Positions 18,028 to 26,413 of a stretch of 64,000 nucleotides of DNA are shown here, piece after piece. The DNA is taken from assembly GCF_018687195.1 (NCBI RefSeq), contig NZ_CP061321.1, forward strand, positions 310,001-374,000, given 5' to 3'. A program made the position numbers and the translations under genes. The DNA is from Polynucleobacter sp. MWH-UH2A. GTDB lineage: Bacteria > Pseudomonadota > Gammaproteobacteria > Burkholderiales > Burkholderiaceae. A model generated the notes under the pieces. The model did no database searches. It saw only the letters and a program-made list of their open reading frames with translations, and was not told the DNA's origin. Numbering within the stretch: the first letter of the stretch is position 1; every line of letters starts with the position of its first letter.

Positions 18028-18733
18028 ACGTGCAATTATTTTGGCTGGTGGAAAGGGTACTCGCCTTAGGCCATATACCGTTGTCCTCCCCAAGCCTTTA
18101 ATGCCAATTGGGCAGTACCCTATATTAGAGGTAATCATTCGGCAGTTATCTAGAGCTGGATTTGATCACGTAACTCTTGCTGTTAATCATCAAGCTGAAA
18201 TTATTAAGGCTTTTTTTCAGGATGGCCAAAAATGGGGAATTAAGATCGATTACTCGCTTGAGGAAAATCCTCTTGGTACCATGGGCCCGCTAAAGTTAAT
18301 AAAGGAATTGCCTAAAAATTTTCTAGTAATGAATGGCGATATTCTAACCAATTTAGACTTTTCAGCTTTTTTTGATCGGCATGTAGTCTCGGGGAAAATA
18401 TTTACCATTTCTTCAATGTTGAGGAAGCATAAAATTGACTATGGTGTTCTAGAGACAAATCCCAATCAAATGTTAATTGGAATGAAAGAGAAGCCAGAGG
18501 TTGAGTATCAGGTAAGCATGGGGATTTATATGTTAAGCAATAAAATACTTGACCATATTCCAGAAAATACTCCATTTGGTTTTGACTCGTTGATGTTGCG
18601 TCTGCTTGAGATTGATGAGTCCGTTGCAGTAACCCCTTTTACAGGCTACTGGTTGGATATTGGGCGCCCTGATGACTATGAGAAAGCAATTGACGAGTTT
18701 GAACGCGTAGGCGAAAAATTTATTAATGGTTGA
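18020..18733 (+). CDS. Sugar-1-phosphate nucleotidyltransferase
   Basis: The protein of about 237 residues starts MSKRAIILAGGKGTRLRPYT and continues with LPKPLMPIG, the NTP-transferase signature. NGDIL supplies the metal-binding aspartate, and GYWLDIGRPDDY is a typical C-terminal motif. The ATG at 18020 is used because the core begins there; upstream codons lie inside the dehydratase gene. It resembles mannose-1-phosphate guanylyl- or PtmE-type enzymes. It probably makes the nucleotide sugar used by the LegB-like dehydratase; nucleotide and sugar are not determinable. Confidence 0.8.
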   Translation: MSKRAIILAGGKGTRLRPYTVVLPKPLMPIGQYPILEVIIRQLSRAGFDHVTLAVNHQAEIIKAFFQDGQKWGIKIDYSLEENPLGTMGPLKLIKELPKNFLVMNGDILTNLDFSAFFDRHVVSGKIFTISSMLRKHKIDYGVLETNPNQMLIGMKEKPEVEYQVSMGIYMLSNKILDHIPENTPFGFDSLMLRLLEIDESVAVTPFTGYWLDIGRPDDYEKAIDEFERVGEKFING

Positions 18734-19583
18734 CTTTGTTATTAGCGGTGCCAGTGGATTTATAGGGCGGTCACTTTCCGAGCGTTTAAAACAATCCCAC
18801 GGCAGTGTATTTGAAATGACAGCTTCTGCTGGGGATGTAAGCGATGCAAGTACTTGGCTCAAATTGCCAGCTGGAAGGGTGTTAATTCACCTTGCTGGTA
18901 AAAGTTATGTGCCCGATAGCTGGTCTAATCAAGCTGATTTTTTAAGAGCGAACGTCATTGGTACGCAAAATGCTATAGATTATTGTATTAAACATAAGAT
19001 GAAAATGGTTTATATCAGCGCCTATTTGTATGGGATGCCCGAATATTTTCCAATACCAGAAAATCATCCAGTTAAACCAAATAATCCATACGCTTCCTCT
19101 AAGCATATGGCGGAACAGCTTTGTGAATTTGCCTATAAATACAATAACCTATCGGTTGCAATTTTAAGATTATTTAATGTTTATGGCCCAGGTCAAAGGT
19201 CTAGTTTTTTGATTCCCAGCATATTTGAGCAGATTGCAAGTGGTGGCCACATAACTGTCAATGATTTAGAGCCTAGGAGAGATTACGTTTATATTGATGA
19301 TGTAATAGAGGCCATCATATTAGCCGCTCAAAATATGCCAAGCTTTACAACATTAAATATTGGGTCTGGATACTCCACTTCAGTTCGCGAGGTCGTAGAG
19401 CTTATTCAGAGGGTGTGTGGAACAAATCTACCCGTAATTGCACGCGCATTAGTGCGTGATCAGGAAATTTCTAATGTGGTTGCTGATGTTGTATTGGCTG
19501 AAAAATTAATTGGTTGGAGACCGCGAACATCATTAAATGAAGGGCTGAGAAAAATATTTGCGTTAAATGGCCAAAACAAGTAG
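18726..19583 (+). CDS. NAD(P)-dependent SDR, candidate 4-keto-sugar reductase or epimerase
   Basis: The 285-residue protein has SGASGFIGRSL at residues 7-17, HLAGKSYVPDSW, and YxxxK as YASSK. Compared with GalE it is short, and the SGASGFIG start and compact size recall RmlD and GDP-4-keto-6-deoxymannose reductases. Placed after a 4,6-dehydratase and a nucleotidyltransferase, it is the natural candidate to reduce the 4-keto intermediate to a 6-deoxyhexose. That role is inferred from order. It overlaps the preceding gene by eight bases. Confidence 0.75.
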   Translation: MVDFVISGASGFIGRSLSERLKQSHGSVFEMTASAGDVSDASTWLKLPAGRVLIHLAGKSYVPDSWSNQADFLRANVIGTQNAIDYCIKHKMKMVYISAYLYGMPEYFPIPENHPVKPNNPYASSKHMAEQLCEFAYKYNNLSVAILRLFNVYGPGQRSSFLIPSIFEQIASGGHITVNDLEPRRDYVYIDDVIEAIILAAQNMPSFTTLNIGSGYSTSVREVVELIQRVCGTNLPVIARALVRDQEISNVVADVVLAEKLIGWRPRTSLNEGLRKIFALNGQNK

Positions 19584-19588
19584 ATGAT

Positions 19589-20680
19589 ATGAAAACGATT
19601 GTGCATATAACCGAGTCTTTGGGTGGTGGCGTCTGTAGTTTGCTATCGAGCATATGCAAATTACAGTCTCTCTCTTACAGGGTTATCCTAGTTCACTCTA
19701 TTCGCAGCTCCTCTCCTTCGAGCAATGAAATGAGTAGACTATTTCCTGCGCCAATTGAACTAATACCTTTAAAAATGGTAACTAACATTTCATTTAGAGA
19801 AGATATCCTAAGTTCAATGAACATATTTTTTGTGCTAAAAAAAATTAACCCAGACATAATTCACTTGCATTCATCAAAAGCTGGAGCGCTAGGCAGGGTT
19901 GCAGCTCGAATGGCTGGAATGGGTGATAAGGTTTATTATTCACCTCATGGCCTATCTTTTTTGAGGTTGGATATTTCTCGTGGTAAGAGGTTTTTGTACA
20001 AATCCTTAGAGTGGTTTGCGTCAAAAATTAGTGGTGTAATAATTGCTAGCTCCAGATCTGAAGAGCTAATTTTACAACACGAATTAAATTTAAGAAACTT
20101 AAAATGCATTCCCAACGGAGTTGATTTTTCAGCAATTAAAAAATCCAAGGGTGTTGGAAAAAATCAAATAAGAATTATTACTACGGGAAGAATTACTTAC
20201 GCAAAAGCGCCCTGGAAGTTTAAGGAAATTGCATTAAGTATTAAAAATGAAAGAGCGTGTTTTTTTTGGGCAGGAGATGGAGAACTGCGTAATAGCGTGT
20301 TTAGGGATGATGAGCTAATTCCGAACTTGCGCATTGGAGGGTGGGTTGAGGATGGCTCTTTGGTTTTGCGAGAGCTGGAAAAATCCGATATTTTTCTCTT
20401 GACATCCCTGTGGGAGGGGATGCCAATTTCTTTATTGGAGGCGCAGGCAGCGGGACTTCCTGCGGTTGTTTCCAATACCGTCGGGTCCCGTGATGTTGTG
20501 CTCAATGGGGTGACTGGTTATGTATGTGATTCAGTTCAAGAAATGATTGAAAAAATTAACATTCTTATAAATGATGAGGCGCTGAGGATCAAGATGGGTA
20601 TGGCTGCTTCCAGACGAGCCCTTGAGCTTTATTCAATCAACAGAATGCATTCCGAATTGCTTGAGGTTTACGGGATCTAA
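19589..20680 (+). CDS. Family 4 glycosyltransferase (GT-B)
   Basis: The 363-residue protein shows the GT4 layout. The N-terminal domain has ESLGGGVCSLL, with HLHSSKAGALGR nearby; the C-terminal domain has ITTGRITYAKAP, and the EX7E-type donor site reads LWEGMPISLLEAQAAGLPAV. Such enzymes transfer sugars from nucleotide donors with retention of configuration. It begins five bases after the SDR gene and is followed after eight bases by the initiating transferase. It therefore may add the second sugar of the repeat unit. Donor unknown. Confidence 0.85.
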   Translation: MKTIVHITESLGGGVCSLLSSICKLQSLSYRVILVHSIRSSSPSSNEMSRLFPAPIELIPLKMVTNISFREDILSSMNIFFVLKKINPDIIHLHSSKAGALGRVAARMAGMGDKVYYSPHGLSFLRLDISRGKRFLYKSLEWFASKISGVIIASSRSEELILQHELNLRNLKCIPNGVDFSAIKKSKGVGKNQIRIITTGRITYAKAPWKFKEIALSIKNERACFFWAGDGELRNSVFRDDELIPNLRIGGWVEDGSLVLRELEKSDIFLLTSLWEGMPISLLEAQAAGLPAVVSNTVGSRDVVLNGVTGYVCDSVQEMIEKINILINDEALRIKMGMAASRRALELYSINRMHSELLEVYGI

Positions 20681-20688
20681 AACTATTT

Positions 20689-21408
20689 ATGAATATAACT
20701 GAACCTGCTGAAGCCTTCCCCTATAAGCCGCCAACCTCTGACATATTAAAGAAATATCCCCATGTATTCGAGTTAAAAGAGCCGTTACCACCCCGTTTTT
20801 TCAAAGTTATGTTCGATAAATTAATTGCCATTTTGCTCTTGCTGGTTGCAGCTCCCATCTTGCTCTTACTGAAATTTGCTTTCTTGATCGAGGGTTTGCT
20901 TATTCCTGAGAATAGTGGCCCGATGTTTTTTTATTACAACGGAGTTAGCGCTGGAAAGACCATTCCTAAGTATAAGATACGTCTAATTAAAACTAAATAT
21001 ATAGAGCCTGAAGGGGCTAAGCGCCATGATTGGATTGCCTATTCTGCGGAGTGGACTCCGGATAGTCGCACTCATGTGGGCCAATTTGTTAAAAAGTTTT
21101 ATCTTGATGAGTTGCCACAGTTTTGGAGCGTTCTCAAGGGTGATATGAGTATCGTTGGCCCACGTCCGTTGTCTGTTTTGCATTATGAAAGAGATCGCGC
21201 TCAGGGTAATGTCACTAGATTTCTGTTACGCGGTGGTCTTTTGGGGTTGGGTCACATTAATAAGGGCACCTCTGAAATGGGTAATCCAGTTTACGAGTAT
21301 GAGTATGTGGATCAGTACTTAAGACGCTCATCCTTTGGCTTATTGTGTCTTGATCTCTGGATTATTTGGAAGGGTATATTGGTGATCGCAAAAGGTGGCG
21401 GTCACTAG
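20689..21408 (+). CDS. Initiating undecaprenyl-phosphate sugar-phosphate transferase
   Basis: This 239-residue bacterial sugar transferase has one long hydrophobic segment (about residues 43-65) followed by the conserved catalytic block DELPQFWSVLKGDMSIVGPRP at residues 140-160. It loads sugar-1-phosphate onto undecaprenyl phosphate to begin repeat-unit synthesis. At this length it is the compact catalytic form, without the large N-terminal membrane domain of WbaP or WcaJ. It is the last gene of the operon, and its TAG overlaps the stop of a convergent gene within a shared CTAG. Confidence 0.85.
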   Translation: MNITEPAEAFPYKPPTSDILKKYPHVFELKEPLPPRFFKVMFDKLIAILLLLVAAPILLLLKFAFLIEGLLIPENSGPMFFYYNGVSAGKTIPKYKIRLIKTKYIEPEGAKRHDWIAYSAEWTPDSRTHVGQFVKKFYLDELPQFWSVLKGDMSIVGPRPLSVLHYERDRAQGNVTRFLLRGGLLGLGHINKGTSEMGNPVYEYEYVDQYLRRSSFGLLCLDLWIIWKGILVIAKGGGH

Positions 21409-22346
21409 ACTTTTGTTAAAGCTAGCAACTGTCCTATAGCCGTTGAATGTTGTCTTTGTATAGTCGTTTGGTAACGCATCAGACGATCAAGTTGATCCAA
21501 GTTTGGAGATGTAGCCAGCTCTTCAATAGTAGTGAGTTTTAAAAAGTCCCCAATCTTCTGGGTAAGAATAAAAATTCTTGAAATACCCATTGCATACCAT
21601 TCGGCAGCCCGCTTAATTTCATCTAAACTGGTGTTTCTAAATTGCGTCTCAAAATCCTCGGGCAGTTTTGTGCTGTCTCGATAGGTTTCATAAATAAAAG
21701 TAATTTTTATTGGATCAGGTCTATCGGGGTAATGGTCGGGAAGATTTTTGCTGGTTTGTGGAATTTTTTGTGCAATAAAATCTCTTAAAGTAAGTTGACT
21801 TTCCATGGCCTCTTCAAATAAATAACGACAAAATTTTGGTGTTTTAAGTAAAAAATCTTCATATGATTTTGGTCTATCGGAGTTGATAAGTTCGTTTAGC
21901 TCAAGATCAACTGTAATTGCATTTTTTGAGACCAAGCTTCTCATTTCTCCAAAACCCATGACTGCGTTCATGGCGGCAGATTTAGTTTCATCATCCATAT
22001 TTAGGGATTTGGAGGCAGCCTCATAAATATTTGAGAGCAATCTGCTTCTCCAAAATTGGGCATCTATCGTATTTTGAATTCTTTCTAGTTGTATGTTGAG
22101 CCTTGATATTCGTTCTAGTTGCATTTGAATCAGAGGATTTGGATTTGGGTAATGCGTTTTGAGCTCTTCTAGTATTGTGAAATAGCGATCATGCTCAGCA
22201 TCATCGAGAAATTTTGCTGAAGTTGCGCCATGGGTCAGTGCATTTTTTGATGAGACACTCTTTCCAGCTTCCGAAGTGGGCCCAGCTGATTTTTTCTTTT
22301 GAGCCATCTTGTTGCTCACGATATTTTTTCTGATGCGGGTAGCCAT
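21405..22346 (-). CDS. Hypothetical protein linked to mobile elements
   Basis: The 313-residue protein carries near its start the stretch GPTSEAGKSVSSKNALTHGA, a variant of the GPxTxEGKxxSxxNAxxHG motif seen in many uncharacterised proteins of integrative elements. The rest is helical and charged, with no recognised domain. An alternative start at 22307 begins MAQKKKSAGPTSEAGK; no clear binding site decides between them. It lies 15 bases downstream of the recombinase gene on the same strand, so the two are probably co-transcribed. Function unknown. Confidence 0.6.
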   Translation of the reverse strand: MATRIRKNIVSNKMAQKKKSAGPTSEAGKSVSSKNALTHGATSAKFLDDAEHDRYFTILEELKTHYPNPNPLIQMQLERISRLNIQLERIQNTIDAQFWRSRLLSNIYEAASKSLNMDDETKSAAMNAVMGFGEMRSLVSKNAITVDLELNELINSDRPKSYEDFLLKTPKFCRYLFEEAMESQLTLRDFIAQKIPQTSKNLPDHYPDRPDPIKITFIYETYRDSTKLPEDFETQFRNTSLDEIKRAAEWYAMGISRIFILTQKIGDFLKLTTIEELATSPNLDQLDRLMRYQTTIQRQHSTAIGQLLALTKV

Positions 22347-22361
22347 AACATTTTCGAGATT

Positions 22362-23282
22362 TTATGTTTGTGAGGGATGCATTTGCTCGACATATCGCAT
22401 TACTGTATCGGTTTTTGACCATCTTCCTCTATTCATGATATTTGGTAAGCTCACTCCTTCACGCATTAAATCTTGAGCTGCGCCCACACGCATTGAGTGT
22501 CCGCTAATATTTTTTATAGCGTTGCAGTCTAAATTTGCTTGTTTCGCTATTCTTTTATAAATACGCGCGATTTGACCAGCTCCGAGTTTTTCTGAAATGT
22601 GATTTGCCCTATTGATACCTCTAAAAATTGGACCTGAAATAATTCCAGCAATTTCTACCCATTCTTTGAGAGCCTCACTGGCTGATCCTGATAAATACAA
22701 CCATCTTCCCTGACAATTTTGATCTGTTTTACTTTTGCGCAATTTGATTGAGAATTTTCCATTTAGGCCATCTTCGGCTAGATTAACTTTAATGTCTTCC
22801 GCCAATAGCTCAACAATTTCACTTCTTCTACAAAGAGTGTCATAAGCTACAAGTAATAATGCTTTATCACGAATGCCACGAAGAGTGCTATCGGTAGATT
22901 GAAGCATTTTATTTAAGGTATCTTTGTTGATTCCCGCAACTTGTTTAGAGGACCTACCTAGTTTACGATGCATTCTGCGCATTGCAAGTTGAACATCACA
23001 ATCTTTAGTGGGATCCTCAAGCCGATTGAGTTTATGGATGGTCGAAATCGAAACCAGGATTCGTCGAATATAGGCGGAGGTAAATTTGCCATTACTTAGA
23101 TGATCAATGTAGTTGCTTACAGTGGATGGGTGAGTTGGTAGCGATGCCAATTGGTGTTCTTGGCAATAAGCAGTAAAAGCATTGAAGTCAGCCTTAAAGG
23201 CCCGAATAGTTGCAGGCGCGTAAGCGCCTTCAATTCTTTGAAGGGTTTGTCTTAGAATGTCAACTGGAGTGTGTTTATTCAT
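22362..23282 (-). CDS. Tyrosine recombinase / site-specific integrase
   Basis: The 306-residue protein has an N-terminal SAM-like core-binding domain (about residues 5-105) and a C-terminal catalytic domain. The catalytic set is Arg152 in CRRSEIV, Lys185 region, His262 and Arg265 in HSMR, Trp288, and nucleophile Tyr297 in MRYVE. It cuts and rejoins DNA through a tyrosine-phosphate intermediate. The set appears complete, so it may be active. It diverges from an Xre-like regulator gene across a very AT-rich region. No flanking tRNA gene or obvious att repeat was found. Confidence 0.9.
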   Translation of the reverse strand: MNKHTPVDILRQTLQRIEGAYAPATIRAFKADFNAFTAYCQEHQLASLPTHPSTVSNYIDHLSNGKFTSAYIRRILVSISTIHKLNRLEDPTKDCDVQLAMRRMHRKLGRSSKQVAGINKDTLNKMLQSTDSTLRGIRDKALLLVAYDTLCRRSEIVELLAEDIKVNLAEDGLNGKFSIKLRKSKTDQNCQGRWLYLSGSASEALKEWVEIAGIISGPIFRGINRANHISEKLGAGQIARIYKRIAKQANLDCNAIKNISGHSMRVGAAQDLMREGVSLPNIMNRGRWSKTDTVMRYVEQMHPSQT

Positions 23283-23294
23283 ATAAATTAATAG

Positions 23295-23333
23295 ATTTAT
23301 TTAATAAAATAAATAAATTGTTATATAAAACAA
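23295..23333. promoter_or_regulatory. Two inverted repeats between the integrase and regulator genes
   Basis: ATTTATTT at 23295-23302 and AAATAAAT at 23307-23314 form perfect 8-base arms around four bases. A second pair, TTGTT at 23318-23322 and AACAA at 23329-23333, flanks six bases. Both lie in the 61-base divergent intergenic region and could be operators for the Xre-like protein. In such AT-rich DNA chance palindromes are common. Confidence 0.35.
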
Positions 23334-23343
23334 ATTGTATCAT

Positions 23344-23586
23344 ATGATAACTGGAGCCCAAGTACGCGCCGCAAAAGCTTTGATTGGCTGGTCTGGTAAT
23401 AACCTAGCTGAGAAGGCAGGGGTCGGGCTGTCTACAATCCGCCGTATTGAGGGGTGTGATGGGGTTCTCGAGGCTGCCAGCATAAAAACTCTGCAAGCCA
23501 TTCAAAAAGCCTTGGAGCTTGGTGGGGTGGAGTTTCTTGGTGCTCCAGAAGACGGCCCGGGAGTTCGTCTAAAAACTCAAAAGTAG
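23344..23586 (+). CDS. Xre-family helix-turn-helix regulator
   Basis: The 80-residue protein is a single HTH domain. Its segment QVRAAKALIGWSGNNLAEKAG leads into a recognition helix around VGLSTIRRIEG. Short Xre proteins of this pattern regulate integrases and prophage-like elements. The ATG at 23344 is preferred to a TTG at 23335. It is transcribed away from the integrase gene, so repression of that gene and its own is likely. Confidence 0.8.
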   Translation: MITGAQVRAAKALIGWSGNNLAEKAGVGLSTIRRIEGCDGVLEAASIKTLQAIQKALELGGVEFLGAPEDGPGVRLKTQK

Positions 23587-23638
23587 TTATTTGCGAAACG
23601 AACTATCTAATTCTTAAGTTGTTCGGATTGAGTGGGGT

Positions 23639-23657
23639 GCATTAGGTGCGCTAATGC
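23639..23657. other. Perfect seven-base hairpin after the regulator gene
   Basis: GCATTAG and CTAATGC pair around a five-base loop, 52 bases after the Xre gene. No T-run follows, so it is not a typical intrinsic terminator. Apart from this hairpin and the small frame at 23797, I see nothing recognisable between 23587 and 23973. Confidence 0.3.
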
Positions 23658-23796
23658 CATCTATCGTTCTTTAATCGGATATCAACTTGCAGGCATTCTG
23701 ACTGCCGCATCAGAAAATGCTTACCTCAATCTTGGTAGTTTTCAATTAGCCTTGAGCTATCACTATTTCATTCTCAACTAACTCTGGGAGAGGTTC

Positions 23797-23928
23797 ATGT
23801 TATCAATTGAATACGTTCACAAACGAGCTAAAGTATTTCGGATTGAACTAAGCTTAGCTGTAGTAGCTTGCTTGGTCGTGATCTTTTTTATATGGCAAAT
23901 CTTGCGTGTGCTGATGGTCATCAAATAA
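23797..23928 (+). CDS. Candidate 43-residue single-pass membrane protein
   Basis: An ATG at 23797 opens a 43-codon frame ending in TAA at 23926-23928. A very good ribosome binding site, GGGAGAGG, lies just upstream (23786-23793). The product has a charged N-terminal part with several basic residues (about 1-17) and then a hydrophobic helix (about 18-42) containing a Trp. This is a plausible inner-membrane small protein. No homologue is recognised. It lies between the mobile module and the wecA-like gene, convergent with the latter. Confidence 0.5.
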   Translation: MLSIEYVHKRAKVFRIELSLAVVACLVVIFFIWQILRVLMVIK

Positions 23929-23973
23929 GATTCAAGCTCATCAACTTGAATTTTTTTCTTGACTTAACAGTTT

Positions 23974-25053
23974 CTAAAGATTCAACCACTTGGGGGTTTT
24001 AAAGTTGACAATACTTTTGTAAAGCCAAATATAACTCACGGTAAAGATGACTAAAAATCCAAGCAAGATTGCTGTAGATCTCCAGAATAAGATTGCCGGA
24101 ATTACTGCGAGAGTACTGAGTACCCAAAGATAGGGGGAGGTTTTGGCATTGGCATTGAACCATTCCATTTCATTATTAATCTGTGTTGGATTAAGAACTC
24201 TTCTAAAAATCAGAGAATGAAAATGGATGCCGTCAGGGTGTCCTGGGCTCTTGCCTTGGTGAAACTTTCTGCGATAGATCGTAAAGAGTGTTTCCAAAAT
24301 GGGATAAGCATTGATCATGACGGCAAACCAAGGCGAGATCTCAGGGTGCCGGCTCACTATGAGGACGGTAATGGCAGCCACCCAAAAGCCAATGAGGTAA
24401 GCGCCCCCATCGCCCAAGAAGATTAAGCCTCTAGGGTAGTTCCAGATAAAAAATCCCAAGATCGCACTTATCATCGTAAAGCTTAAGAAGGTGATCAAAG
24501 AATCATTCATCTGTATGCCCATATAACCAAGACCCACTAAGGTAATCATGCCAACCATACTGGATAAACCATTAAAGCCATCAATGATGTTGTACGCATT
24601 AGCAAGTCCAGTAATGGCAAAGACCGTAAAGAGAATTGAAATGACTGGCATTGCTATGAGATGGTCAATGCCCATAACATCTAAGCGATTAATGTTGGCA
24701 TCCAGTAGCAGTATTAAAATCAGAGCGCCAATGGCTGTAAAAGCCAGACGCATTCGAACACTGACTTTTTTGCTGATATCTTCTGTGATACCAACAAAAA
24801 AAACTGGAATAGCTGATACCAATAGTAGCCATTCTTGGTTTGACGCGAATGTGTCTGATGCATGAAAAAGAATTCCAACCGTAAGTGCAAGGGCAATACC
24901 GATACCGCCTACTCTAGGTACGATCTGTGAATGGAATTTTTGTGGTCCACTTAAATCTAAATCGCCGCTTAAGCTTTCATGAAGCTTTTGAGTGCGAATA
25001 ATCAGCACGGTCACGATAAATGATGTAAAGAAGGCGAGAATCAAACTGGACAT
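23974..25053 (-). CDS. WecA/MraY-family polyprenyl-phosphate sugar-1-phosphate transferase
   Basis: The protein of about 359 residues has roughly ten membrane segments and the family motifs: an acidic NAYNIIDGFNGLSS stretch, LGDGGAYLIGF, and the cytoplasmic HPDGIHFHSLIFRR resembling the HIHH region of WecA. It transfers N-acetylhexosamine-1-phosphate to undecaprenyl phosphate. The ATG at 25053 is chosen over a TTG at 25122 because the first membrane helix begins there. Together with the transferase at 20689, two different initiating enzymes sit at the end of this locus. Confidence 0.85.
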   Translation of the reverse strand: MSSLILAFFTSFIVTVLIIRTQKLHESLSGDLDLSGPQKFHSQIVPRVGGIGIALALTVGILFHASDTFASNQEWLLLVSAIPVFFVGITEDISKKVSVRMRLAFTAIGALILILLLDANINRLDVMGIDHLIAMPVISILFTVFAITGLANAYNIIDGFNGLSSMVGMITLVGLGYMGIQMNDSLITFLSFTMISAILGFFIWNYPRGLIFLGDGGAYLIGFWVAAITVLIVSRHPEISPWFAVMINAYPILETLFTIYRRKFHQGKSPGHPDGIHFHSLIFRRVLNPTQINNEMEWFNANAKTSPYLWVLSTLAVIPAILFWRSTAILLGFLVIFTVSYIWLYKSIVNFKTPKWLNL

Positions 25054-25259
25054 TCGACAATTATAGAATTTATTAAGATCAAAAAATGCATAAAAATCAC
25101 TTTTTGATGAATTAATTCTCAATCAAGTCCTATAAGGTCATTAGGTCTCTAAGCCTTTATAAGCTCATATGAGGGCATGTTGCCGCTAATAGTTCAGGGC
25201 TCTAGAGTATGAGTGTCTCTTTCGTTCTTATCGAGGCGTACCTTCTTCATTGAGGTTCA

Positions 25260-26291
25260 CTAGGGCACTAGACTCAAGAACAGATACTCAAAGAAGATAA
25301 TGAGGTGTACTACTCCTTGCAGTAGGGTGGTTCTGCCAATCGCTAGTGTCAAACCTCCAATGAAGAAGGTTAAGTACATTAGAGTCATATTGAGGCTACT
25401 GATACCTAAACTCAGGGGAAGCTGAAAGTAAATTGCTATTGCAGCAATCGTCGGAATAGAAAGCCCGATACTCGCTAACGCTGATCCTAGTGCTAAGTTC
25501 AAACTACTTTGTAGGCGATTGGCTTTAGCTGCTCTGACTGCCGCATAACCTTCAGGTAAAAGCACCAGCATCGCAATTGCTATGCCCACAATGGTTTTGG
25601 GTGCGCCAGCCGCTTTGACTCCCGCCTCAATTGCAGGACTGAGTAATTCAGCAAGACCAACTACTACCACTAAGGAAATAATGAGTAAGACTACGCTGAC
25701 GGCCGTCTTGAGGTTGCTGGGTTTCTCAGCGTGAATATTATTATCTTTCTTTTGATTGGCAGCCTTAGGTAAGTAGTAGTCACGATGCGTAACTGTCTGA
25801 AAAAACAGAAAGGCAGCATAGAGTACAAAAGAGGCAATACCCGCAAAGGCTAACTGGCTCTTAGTAAAGTCTGGACCCGGCGTGCTCGTAGTCACAATCG
25901 GCATAACCAAAATAAAGGTGGCTAATGCTGTCAGTACTGCCAAAGCGGAGTTCATGCCTTCATTACGAAAATTCATTTCATGATGATGTAGGCCACCCAC
26001 GAATATGCAGAGGCCAATGACCCCATTGAGCACAATCATGACAGTGGCGAAGACTGCATCACGTGCAATAAATTGCGAGCCATCATGACCAGAGAGCATC
26101 ATCGAAATGATCAGCGAAACTTCAATAATCGTGACGCTAATCGCTAGTACTAAAGCGCCATAAGGTTCGCCTGTTTTATGGGCAATCACCTCTGCATGGT
26201 GAACGGCAGAGAGCACACCTCCGATTAATGCAATTGCCATAATAGCAATAAACCAAGTTTGACTTGCTAAATAGTGGAGGGTATCGATCAT
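25260..26291 (-). CDS. Calcium:proton antiporter family protein (ChaA-like)
   Basis: The 343-residue protein has 10-11 membrane segments in two homologous halves. The first half holds GEPYGALVLAISVTIIEVSL, the alpha-repeat motif of the cation/calcium exchanger superfamily with its conserved Glu; the second repeat reads LPEGYAAVRAAKANR. It matches ChaA in length and exports Ca2+ or Na+/K+ in exchange for protons. The gene stands alone, with its start facing the cbiX gene. Confidence 0.85.
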   Translation of the reverse strand: MIDTLHYLASQTWFIAIMAIALIGGVLSAVHHAEVIAHKTGEPYGALVLAISVTIIEVSLIISMMLSGHDGSQFIARDAVFATVMIVLNGVIGLCIFVGGLHHHEMNFRNEGMNSALAVLTALATFILVMPIVTTSTPGPDFTKSQLAFAGIASFVLYAAFLFFQTVTHRDYYLPKAANQKKDNNIHAEKPSNLKTAVSVVLLIISLVVVVGLAELLSPAIEAGVKAAGAPKTIVGIAIAMLVLLPEGYAAVRAAKANRLQSSLNLALGSALASIGLSIPTIAAIAIYFQLPLSLGISSLNMTLMYLTFFIGGLTLAIGRTTLLQGVVHLIIFFEYLFLSLVP

Positions 26292-26413
26292 AGATGTGTG
26301 CGTTATCTATTGGCTAAAGATTATTGAGACACTTTAATTGCTATTAAATCAATGTTTATCAAGATTTAATCCAGATTATGCAATGATTGCATGACCGAAC
26401 TACAATTTATCCC

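Noticed and set aside
24548-24865. 105-codon plus-strand frame
   Set aside because: It is antisense to the wecA-like gene and shows no family features.
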